Part shown: piece after piece, positions 32,895-39,010 of the stretch | Layout of the letters: the number at the start of each line of letters is the position of its first letter | Numbering within the stretch: position 1 is the stretch's first letter | Source of the DNA: Solobacterium sp. | GTDB taxonomy: Bacteria; Bacillota_I; Bacilli_A; Erysipelotrichales; Erysipelotrichaceae | Reading direction: 5' to 3' | NCBI GenBank assembly: GCA_015256455.1 | Contig: JABZMB010000008.1 | Location: 1-39,010, forward strand | Length of the DNA: 39,010 nucleotides | Translations under genes and position numbers: made by a program | The notes under the pieces: model-generated | The model's database searches: none | What the model was told of the DNA's origin: nothing | What the model saw: only the letters and a program-made list of their open reading frames with translations

Positions 32895-34440
32895 TGCTGT
32901 AGGAAGGGAAATTCCACAAGAAGTATTAGATGAAACTGGTAAAACAGTCTTTCAGGGATCATATCAATTTGATCAACACGAATATATAAAAACTGCTGTA
33001 AAAGCAAAGACTCGTATTGGTGGTAGTGGTAGCAAACTTGAAAGTAGTATTCAAGAGGTATTACAGAAGTGTAATGCCCATGATGGTATGACAATTAGTT
33101 TCCACCATCACTTCCGTGAAGGTGACCTAGTGGTAATGCAGGTAATGAATGTCATACATGAGCTAGGATATAAAGATATTACAATCTGTGCTAGTTCCTT
33201 AAGTAAAGCACAAGATGACCTAGTACCAATGATGGAAGATGGTACAGTAACACATATCGAAACATCTGGTGTTCGTGGAAAGATTGGTGAAGCTATCAGC
33301 GAAGGGAAATTAAAGGGTATTGCTATTCTGCGTTCACATGGCGGAAGAGTACGCGCAATCGAAACAGGTGAAACGAAGATTGATATTGCCTTTATTGGAG
33401 CTCCAAGTTGTGATGAATATGGAAACTGTCGAGGTGTTGGTGGTAATAGTAATTGTGGTGTTTTATCTTATGCCGCAATTGATGCAGAATATGCAGAGAA
33501 CGTTGTAGTTTTAACGGATTGTATCGTTCCATTTCCAAACTTCCCAGCAGATATCAGTATGACAAATGTTGATTATGTCATCAAAGTTGATGCGGTTGGT
33601 GATGCGGATAAGATTGCGACCGGTGCAGCACGTCCTGTAACAGATATGAGAAAACTCATGATGGCGCAAAGTTGTGCTGATTTTATCGCATGTACACCAA
33701 CGTTTCAGGATGGCTTTTCATTCCAAACAGGAATTGGCGGTGCATCAATTGCTACAGCACAATGTCTTGCACAAAAGATGAGAGAAAAAAATATTCATAT
33801 GAGTTTTGGCGCTGGTGGAATGTCAAAACCTATGTGTGATCTATTAGAAGAAGGTCTTGTAGACTGTCTTCTAGATACACAGGACTTTGACGTACCTTCG
33901 ATTGAAAATCTCATTTCTAATCCGAAGCACTATTCCATTACAACGAAAGAATATGCAGATCCATTCTGTAAGGGTGCTGTTGTGAATAAACTAGACTTTG
34001 TCATTCTAGGAACTCTAGAGGCTGATATTCAATTTAACTGCAACGTTGTAATAAGTTCTGAAGGAGAACTGATGGGTGCACAGGGTGGACATCCTGATAC
34101 AGCAGCTGGTGCGAAATGTACAATAGTAATTACACCACTTCTACAAGGAAGAATTCCAACAATACGTAACCAGGTTACGACGGTTACTACACCTGGCGAA
34201 ACAGTCGATGTCATCGTTACAGATTACGGTATTGCGATTAATCCCAAGCGACAGGACCTATTAGAAGTTGCACAAAACGCACATCTTCCGATTAAGACAA
34301 TCGAAGAATTACGTGATATAGCATATGGTATGGCAAAAGAGCCTGCCTCACTAGTGTATGAGGATAAGGTTGTAGCTATTATTGAATCTAGAGATGGCAC
34401 CATCATGGATGTCGTTCGAAAGAGAAAGGATAAAAATTAA
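32887..34440 (+). CDS. citF: Citrate lyase alpha subunit (citrate:acetyl-ACP transferase)
   Basis: A 517-residue CoA-transferase-like subunit that exchanges acetyl on the carrier for citrate. Recognisable parts: TRIGGSGSKLESSIQEVL near 36-54, TISFHHHFREGD near 65-76, IGAPSCDEYGNCRGVGG near 168-184 and GAQGGHPDTAAGAKC near 394-408. Length matches the family. AGGAGG inside the end of citE serves as its ribosome binding site. No decarboxylase subunits follow; an RraA-like gene does. Confidence 0.95.
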   Translation: MLNAVGREIPQEVLDETGKTVFQGSYQFDQHEYIKTAVKAKTRIGGSGSKLESSIQEVLQKCNAHDGMTISFHHHFREGDLVVMQVMNVIHELGYKDITICASSLSKAQDDLVPMMEDGTVTHIETSGVRGKIGEAISEGKLKGIAILRSHGGRVRAIETGETKIDIAFIGAPSCDEYGNCRGVGGNSNCGVLSYAAIDAEYAENVVVLTDCIVPFPNFPADISMTNVDYVIKVDAVGDADKIATGAARPVTDMRKLMMAQSCADFIACTPTFQDGFSFQTGIGGASIATAQCLAQKMREKNIHMSFGAGGMSKPMCDLLEEGLVDCLLDTQDFDVPSIENLISNPKHYSITTKEYADPFCKGAVVNKLDFVILGTLEADIQFNCNVVISSEGELMGAQGGHPDTAAGAKCTIVITPLLQGRIPTIRNQVTTVTTPGETVDVIVTDYGIAINPKRQDLLEVAQNAHLPIKTIEELRDIAYGMAKEPASLVYEDKVVAIIESRDGTIMDVVRKRKDKN

Positions 34441-34441
34441 T

Positions 34442-35125
34442 ATGACAATTGGTTTTCGCGCATTTATAGACTTTGAAAGACCGTCACAAGAACTTATCGA
34501 AGCGTATCGAAGTTTACCATCCGCAAATATTGGCGATTGTTGTTATAAGATGAACTGTATGTTTGATGGCATTCATTCCTTCAATGATATTCCACTTTGT
34601 GGACCTGCCTTTACCGTTAAGGTTCCTGCAGGAGATAATCTTGTAGCACAACTTGCTTTGGACTATGCAAAACCTGGAGATATTATCGTAATTGATGGTG
34701 CTGGCTTTACCAATCGTGCTCTTGTTGGAGGTATGAAGGTAACCTATGCAAAGGAAAAACAACTTGGTGGTTTCGTGGTAAATGGTGCAATAAGAGATGT
34801 TGATGATATCAAGAATAGTCCAATTCCTGTTTATGGTATTACTCAAACACCGTTAGGCCCGTATCGCAGTGGTCCAGGTGAAATGAATGTACCTGTATGT
34901 TGCGGAGGTCAAGTTGTAATGCCTGGAGATATCATCGTAGGTGATCATGATGGAATTGTAGTGATACCTCAAAAGGATGCAGATGAGCTATTACAAGCTG
35001 TTAGGAAGAACTTAGACCACGAACAAACAGAGATGAAAAAGATGAAGAGTGGACAATACACCTTGCAAGATCACCAGAAAGAATTCCTTGAGAAATTCTT
35101 AAAAAATGGTGGTGTATTTAAATAG
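34442..35125 (+). CDS. RraA-family protein, possible oxaloacetate decarboxylase or HMG-type aldolase
   Basis: A 227-residue soluble protein of the RraA / demethylmenaquinone methyltransferase-like family. Family motifs: SANIGDCC near 27-34, CGPAFTV near 53-59, GGMKVTYAK (96-104), GAIRD with the Arg118-Asp119 pair, and GDHDGIVVIP near 187-196. Several family members are Mg2+-dependent 4-hydroxy-4-methyl-2-oxoglutarate aldolases with oxaloacetate decarboxylase activity. One base after citF, it could turn the oxaloacetate released by citrate lyase into pyruvate. That role is inference from context. The ATG at 34442 is used; AAAGGA lies in the end of citF. Confidence 0.85.
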   Translation: MTIGFRAFIDFERPSQELIEAYRSLPSANIGDCCYKMNCMFDGIHSFNDIPLCGPAFTVKVPAGDNLVAQLALDYAKPGDIIVIDGAGFTNRALVGGMKVTYAKEKQLGGFVVNGAIRDVDDIKNSPIPVYGITQTPLGPYRSGPGEMNVPVCCGGQVVMPGDIIVGDHDGIVVIPQKDADELLQAVRKNLDHEQTEMKKMKSGQYTLQDHQKEFLEKFLKNGGVFK

Positions 35126-35138
35126 ATATACATGATAG

Positions 35139-35172
35139 GGGAATGTCTGATAAAAGATGTTCTCCAGTTTTG
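35139..35172 (+). terminator. Weak hairpin after the citrate cluster
   Basis: A 10-bp stem with three G-T pairs (35139-35148 with 35155-35164), a 6-base loop and a short T stretch. Confidence 0.5.
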
Positions 35173-35224
35173 TGTACAGTAATACAATATAGGAATATGA
35201 TTTTATATATTTTAGTAGAAAACA

Positions 35225-35253
35225 TTGACGTAAAAGGACTTTACATGTAGTAT
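35225..35253 (+). promoter_or_regulatory. Promoter of the L21 operon
   Basis: TTGACG (35225-35230), a 17-base spacer and TAGTAT (35248-35253). The start would be near 35260, at the beginning of the leader RNA. Confidence 0.7.
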
Positions 35254-35259
35254 ATCTAT

Positions 35260-35362
35260 GTTATCAGCCCTCTTGTCGAGGTCTGTAACCGCTCAGGAAA
35301 GGGTTAAGTACGAAAGTCCCCTTGATGGCGCGTCTTATGATAAATGTCAGGAGGTGTTCAAA
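35260..35362 (+). ncRNA. Ribosomal protein L21 leader RNA
   Basis: The roughly 100-base untranslated leader contains the recognisable L21-leader core: a CCTC-TTGT-CGAGG hairpin, the strand GTCTGTAACCGCTC, then AGGAAAGGGTTAAGTACGAA with a downstream CCCC that can pair. This family of Firmicutes leaders is thought to allow feedback by L21. It ends at the AGGAGG of rplU. The open frame running through it from 35258 is not coding. Confidence 0.75.
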
Positions 35363-35674
35363 TTGTACGCAATTATCGAAACAGGCGGAAAGCAACTTAA
35401 GGTTGAAGTAGGTCAGTCTATCTTCGTTGAAAAGTTAGATGTTGAACCAGAAAGCACAGTCGTTATCGACAAGGTAGTTCTTGTTAGTGACGCAGCAACA
35501 AAGATTGGTACTCCATATGTAGAGGGTGCTAAGGTTACTTGCAAGGTTGTAAAGCAAGGCAAGGAAAAGAAGATCCATATCTTCAAGTATAAGGCTAAGA
35601 AGGGCTCTACTCGTCGTAAGCAGGGTCACCGTCAACCATATACAAAGTTGACAGTTGAAGCTATTGAGGCTTAA
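35363..35674 (+). CDS. rplU: 50S ribosomal protein L21
   Basis: A 103-residue 23S rRNA-binding protein, complete for the family: YAIIETGGKQLKVEVGQ at the start, VEGAKVTCKVV in the middle, and the basic KYKAKKGSTRRKQGHRQ near the end. The start codon is TTG at 35363, placed by AGGAGG 8 bases upstream and by the conserved N-terminus; no ATG fits. It is followed by prp after 5 bases. Confidence 0.96.
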   Translation: MYAIIETGGKQLKVEVGQSIFVEKLDVEPESTVVIDKVVLVSDAATKIGTPYVEGAKVTCKVVKQGKEKKIHIFKYKAKKGSTRRKQGHRQPYTKLTVEAIEA

Positions 35675-35679
35675 GTCTC

Positions 35680-35991
35680 ATGATTGATATCCGTTATACG
35701 CAGCATGGTAATCACATTACTTCATTAGAAATTAGCGGTCACGCTGGTTTTGCTGAGAGTGGTAAAGATTTAGTATGTGCAGCAGTTAGCGGTATTACAT
35801 TCGGTTTGTTGAATGCATTAGATGAGTTAACCGATGTTAAGAATATGACAGTTGGTGATAATCTAATTCAAGTTAAAGTTGATAATCCTACAGCAGAAAG
35901 TGATTTATTACTATCTGCAGGTATTATTCAATTAAAGACAGTTCAACAACAGAATCAACGTTTTATTAAAATTAAAAAAATGGAGGTGTAA
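35680..35991 (+). CDS. prp: Ribosomal-processing cysteine protease Prp
   Basis: A 103-residue cytosolic protease that removes the N-terminal extension of L27 in Firmicutes. The catalytic pair is His21 in SGHAGF and Cys33 in DLVCAAVS. Its place between rplU and rpmA is the standard one, and its substrate site is visible in the next gene. Confidence 0.95.
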   Translation: MIDIRYTQHGNHITSLEISGHAGFAESGKDLVCAAVSGITFGLLNALDELTDVKNMTVGDNLIQVKVDNPTAESDLLLSAGIIQLKTVQQQNQRFIKIKKMEV

Positions 35992-35996
35992 ATACT

Positions 35997-36284
35997 ATGA
36001 AGTTCACACTGGATATTCAGTTCTTTGCAAGTAAGAAGGGTGTATCTTCCACAAAGAACGGCCGTGATTCTGCCGGCAGAAGATTAGGTGCTAAGAAGGC
36101 TGATGGTCAGTATACAAACGCTGGCTCTATCATCTATCGTCAGAGAGGCACAAAGATCTACCCAGGCAAGAATGTTATGCGCGGTGGAGATGATACATTG
36201 TTTGCAACAGCTGCAGGTATCGTTAAGTATGAGCGTCTTGGCAAGGATAAGAAGCAGGTTTCTGTTTATCCTCAAGAAGCTTAA
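35997..36284 (+). CDS. rpmA: 50S ribosomal protein L27 with cleavable N-terminus
   Basis: A 95-residue protein near the peptidyl transferase centre. It begins MKFTLDIQFF followed by ASKKGVSSTKNGRDS; Prp is expected to cut after the two phenylalanines (residues 9-10), leaving the mature N-terminal Ala. GGAGG precedes the ATG. A terminator follows, so obgE needs read-through or its own promoter. Confidence 0.97.
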   Translation: MKFTLDIQFFASKKGVSSTKNGRDSAGRRLGAKKADGQYTNAGSIIYRQRGTKIYPGKNVMRGGDDTLFATAAGIVKYERLGKDKKQVSVYPQEA

Positions 36285-36302
36285 TTTAAACAGTAATGGA
36301 AT

Positions 36303-36329
36303 GCTCCTGACAGGTTCAGGAGCTTTTTT
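36303..36329 (+). terminator. Terminator between rpmA and obgE
   Basis: An 8-bp perfect stem (36303-36310 with 36316-36323), a 5-base loop and six or seven T. It probably lowers obgE expression relative to the ribosomal genes. Confidence 0.85.
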
Positions 36330-36349
36330 AAAGGAAAGGAGATTCCTTG

Positions 36350-37624
36350 ATGATTGACTTGGTAAAACTACATGTAAAAGCAGGTGACGGTGGCAGAGGT
36401 TGTGTTGCTTGGCGCCATGAGAAGTTCTACGCAAATGGTGGACCTTTTGGTGGTGATGGAGGTAAAGGTGGCGATATTTGGTTCGCTGTTGATACCAACG
36501 AAACAACATTAATGAAGCTAAAGTTTACCCGTAAGATTAAGGCTGGCAATGGTATGCCAGGATTAATCAAAAAGATGCATGGTAAATCAGGAGATGACAT
36601 CATTGTGCCAGTTCCACTTGGAACGATGATTCGTAATGCGGCCAATGGTGATCTTTTGGCTGACCTTACAAAACCAGGACAAAAAGTATTGATTGCGCGT
36701 GGTGGTAAGGGTGGTCTAGGTAATATGCATTTTGCAACTTCAAGAAATGATGCTCCTGAATATGCACAACCAGGTGAAGTTGGTGAAAGTTTAGATGTTC
36801 AAGTAGAATTACGTCTTTTGGCGGATGCTGGTCTTATTGGTTTCCCATCCGTTGGTAAGTCAACATTCTTATCTGTTGTAACTAGAGCAAACCCACAGAT
36901 TGCTGCATATCCTTTTACAACATTAGAACCAAATATTGGTGTTGTGCAGATGCCAAACGGTCGTAGTTTTGTGCTAGCGGATATGCCAGGTTTAATTGAA
37001 GGTGCCGGTGAAGGTAAGGGTTTAGGACATGAGTTCTTACGCCATATCAAGCGCTGTCGTGTATTGATTCACGTCATTGATATGTCTGGTGCGGAGCGTA
37101 ATCCTGTTGAAGATTATGAAATCATCAATAAGGAGTTAGCTACCTACGATTTAGCACTTGAAAAACGTCCTCAGATTGTGGTCGCTAATAAGATGGATGA
37201 TGAATATGCGCATATGTATTTGGAAGAGTTCAAGAAGAAATACCCAGATATTAAAGTCTATGAAACAAGTACGTTAGAACATAAAGGTTTGGATGAAGTT
37301 CTCTATGCAGCACTTGCGGAAATTGATAAAGCTCGTGAGGTTGAAATGGAAACTCCTGAAAGTACAGAAGAGACTGTTGTATATCGTTATGAACCTAAGA
37401 AACCAGACTTTAAGATTGTGAAGCTTGGTCCAGGTAGATTTAAGGTTGATTCTGAAAAGATCGATCGTCTATTTGATTCAGTTGACTTCGATAAGGAAGA
37501 AGAAACATATCAGTTTGCGATGACACTTCAGAAGATGGGTGTTGACAAGGCACTTTATGAAGCTGGTGCACGTAATGGTGATCAAGTTATCGTTAATACC
37601 TTTATCATGGATTATAAAGAGTGA
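36350..37624 (+). CDS. obgE: Obg-family GTPase
   Basis: A 424-residue GTPase acting in 50S maturation and stress response. It has a glycine-rich Obg-N domain (about 1-157, KAGDGGRGCVAWRHEK, GGPFGGDGGKGGD), a G domain with GFPSVGKST, ADMPGLIEGA and NKMD, and a C-terminal OCT domain (about 340-420). AAGGAG precedes the ATG at 36350 by 8 bases; a TTG one codon earlier is less likely. ruvA begins 5 bases downstream. Confidence 0.97.
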   Translation: MIDLVKLHVKAGDGGRGCVAWRHEKFYANGGPFGGDGGKGGDIWFAVDTNETTLMKLKFTRKIKAGNGMPGLIKKMHGKSGDDIIVPVPLGTMIRNAANGDLLADLTKPGQKVLIARGGKGGLGNMHFATSRNDAPEYAQPGEVGESLDVQVELRLLADAGLIGFPSVGKSTFLSVVTRANPQIAAYPFTTLEPNIGVVQMPNGRSFVLADMPGLIEGAGEGKGLGHEFLRHIKRCRVLIHVIDMSGAERNPVEDYEIINKELATYDLALEKRPQIVVANKMDDEYAHMYLEEFKKKYPDIKVYETSTLEHKGLDEVLYAALAEIDKAREVEMETPESTEETVVYRYEPKKPDFKIVKLGPGRFKVDSEKIDRLFDSVDFDKEEETYQFAMTLQKMGVDKALYEAGARNGDQVIVNTFIMDYKE

Positions 37625-37629
37625 GTAAT

Positions 37630-38217
37630 ATGATAGCATTTGTAAAAGGAAAAGTGGCATCGTATGGTGCGGATTGGGTTGTAGTTGATTGTCATGATAT
37701 TGGCTATCAGATGGCATATCCACATCCAGAAAACTTACATCTAAATGATGAAGTATTCATCTATACATATCTTCATATTACAGAAAATGATATGAGTTTA
37801 TTTGGTTTTGAAAGCCAAGATGAAAAAGCATTATTCTTAAAGCTCATCTCTGTTAAGGGGCTAGGACCTAAGACGGCAATGGGTATGCTAAGTAAGTGTG
37901 GTTATCAGTCTATTGTTTCTGCGATTGAATCAGGTGATGTAACTCTATTAAAGAAGATGCCTGGTATTGGTGCAAAGTCCGCAAGTCAGATTGTATTAGA
38001 TTTAAAGGGCAAGTTAGTTGCTGTACCTACATCATCACCAAAACAGGATACAATATCTTATCCTGCGGAGATTCGCGAAGCACTAGAAGGTTTAAAGAAT
38101 TTAGGCTATAAACAGGGAGAACTATCTGCAGTCGCAAATATGATGAGTGAAAACCCTGGATTAACAACTGAGAAGTATTTGAAACTCGGATTACAATTTT
38201 TAGTTAAACAAAAGTAA
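37630..38217 (+). CDS. ruvA: Holliday junction branch migration protein RuvA
   Basis: A 195-residue protein that binds Holliday junctions and loads RuvB. An OB-fold N-terminal domain (about 1-62, IAFVKGKVASYGADWVVV) is followed by helix-hairpin-helix motifs with LISVKGLGPKTAM and KMPGIGAKSASQIV, then the RuvB-binding C-terminal domain (about 145-195). The ATG at 37630 matches the family start; a GTG at 37621 overlaps obgE. It is directly followed by ruvB. Confidence 0.96.
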   Translation: MIAFVKGKVASYGADWVVVDCHDIGYQMAYPHPENLHLNDEVFIYTYLHITENDMSLFGFESQDEKALFLKLISVKGLGPKTAMGMLSKCGYQSIVSAIESGDVTLLKKMPGIGAKSASQIVLDLKGKLVAVPTSSPKQDTISYPAEIREALEGLKNLGYKQGELSAVANMMSENPGLTTEKYLKLGLQFLVKQK

Positions 38218-38226
38218 GGGAGGCAT

Positions 38227-39010
38227 ATGGAAGAGAGTGATCGTTTGTTATCTGCAAATGCAGAAATGGGTGATGATGAAGAAAGTCTTCGTCCGCAAAC
38301 ACTTGATGAATATATAGGCCAAGATACGTTAAAAGAAAATTTACGTATCTATATTCAAGCGGCTTTGCAGAGAAATGAATCTTTGGATCATGTTCTTTTG
38401 TATGGGCCTCCAGGATTAGGTAAGACTACACTTTCGTTTATTCTAGCCAATGAGATGCACTCTAAGGTGAGAGTGGCTTCTGGTCCATCTATTACAAAAG
38501 CTGGTGATTTAGCAGCAATATTGTCAGTATTAGAGCCAGGTGATGTATTGTTTATCGATGAGATTCATCGTTTACCAAAGCAAGTAGAAGAAGTTTTATA
38601 TCCTGCGATGGAAGATTTTGAGTTAGATATTATGGTTGGTGGTGAAAATGGAGCAGGCGGAAGAAGTGTTCGCTTAGATCTACCTCCATTTACGCTTGTT
38701 GGTGCGACGACTCGTGCTGGTGATTTATCAGCACCACTAAGAGACCGCTTTGGTATCGTAGCTAAGCTTGAGTACTATAATCAAGAACAGTTATGTTCGA
38801 TTGTTAGTCGTACAGCACGTGTATTGAATGCACCAATTCATACTGCTGCAGTGGATGAAATTGCACGTCGTTCTCGTGGCACACCACGTATTGCTAATCG
38901 TTTATTACGTCGTATCCGTGACTTTGCACAAGTACTTAACGATGGTCATATATCAAGGGATATTGCACAGACTGCACTAGACCGTTTAAAGGTGGATTCC
39001 CTTGGTTTAG
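38227..39010 (+). CDS. ruvB: Holliday junction helicase RuvB (cut by window end)
   Basis: The first 261 residues of the AAA+ motor that drives branch migration with RuvA. The Walker A GPPGLGKTT, Walker B LFIDEIHR and the sensor region GATTRAG are present, followed by APLRDRFG and TPRIANRLLRR. GGGAGG precedes the ATG. The remaining C-terminal part, including the winged helix, lies beyond the window. Confidence 0.97.
   Translation, partial: MEESDRLLSANAEMGDDEESLRPQTLDEYIGQDTLKENLRIYIQAALQRNESLDHVLLYGPPGLGKTTLSFILANEMHSKVRVASGPSITKAGDLAAILSVLEPGDVLFIDEIHRLPKQVEEVLYPAMEDFELDIMVGGENGAGGRSVRLDLPPFTLVGATTRAGDLSAPLRDRFGIVAKLEYYNQEQLCSIVSRTARVLNAPIHTAAVDEIARRSRGTPRIANRLLRRIRDFAQVLNDGHISRDIAQTALDRLKVDSLGL

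Noticed and set aside
35258..35362. N-terminal extension of L21
   Set aside because: The region is the structured L21 leader; conserved L21 sequence starts at the TTG at 35363.
36084..36509. Long minus-strand frame opposite rpmA and obgE
   Set aside because: Low-complexity His/Leu/Arg-rich translation typical of a shadow frame; both plus-strand genes are certain.
1..39010. CRISPR array, tRNA, rRNA, insertion sequence or prophage
   Set aside because: No spaced direct repeats, cloverleaf sequences, transposase or phage-like genes were seen anywhere in the window.

Overview
The window looks like chromosome of a low-GC Gram-positive bacterium (Bacillota). Several things point that way: EzrA, a Firmicutes-type ezrA-nifZ-thiI gene order, an L21 leader RNA before rplU, the Prp protease beside an L27 with a cleavable N-terminus, RqcH, strong GGAGG ribosome binding sites, and A/T-rich intergenic DNA with compact hairpin terminators. 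The small fermentative gene set would suit the Erysipelotrichia, but that placement is inference and no rRNA is present to test it. I see no tRNA, rRNA, CRISPR array, insertion sequence, phage gene or origin.

Layout. 1-140: the 3' tail of an unidentified gene and its terminator. 210-2687: a large, AT-rich, probably accessory gene combining a short pentapeptide-like stretch with a calcineurin-type phosphoesterase. 2751-7055: a divergent pair, an alanyl-tRNA editing protein (minus) and a TetM-like translation GTPase fused to a YacP/Rae1-type NYN nuclease (plus), followed by thymidine kinase. 7176-11058: a MATE exporter, a CmpB-type membrane protein and a DUF1846 protein. 11149-19488: a MmcQ/YjbR-EVE-like protein, oligoendopeptidase F, glutathione peroxidase, a Nudix hydrolase, a C39-like putative peptidase, a small ParB-like protein, a 23S pseudouridine synthase, RqcH and guanylate kinase. 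19584-25457: a galactoside-use operon (TetR regulator, GH2 hydrolase, GPH symporter, GH36 alpha-galactosidase) with a candidate CcpA site between -35 and -10. 25577-26345: rpsD on the minus strand with a structured leader. 26528-30810: ezrA, nifZ, thiI and a small conserved-looking gene. 31158-31696: a gene-poor AT-rich stretch with a decayed ORF. 31697-35125: citrate lyase-like citD-citE-citF followed by an RraA-family protein. 35260-39010: L21 leader, rplU, prp, rpmA, then obgE, ruvA and a truncated ruvB.

How the genes work together. The galactoside operon can import and hydrolyse alpha- and beta-linked galactosides. The citrate cluster would cleave citrate or a related hydroxyacid to acetate and oxaloacetate, and the RraA-like protein could decarboxylate the latter. 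Several products touch translation quality: the TetM-NYN fusion, RqcH, AlaX-like editing, Prp-matured L27 and ObgE.

Most notable points: (1) the translation-GTPase/A-site-nuclease fusion, whose consensus extended -10 places the predicted transcript start on its ATG; (2) a CitD whose prosthetic-group serine position is lysine, with no citC, citX or citG alongside; (3) the large pentapeptide/phosphoesterase protein. All functional statements rest on motif recognition by eye; no database search was run.
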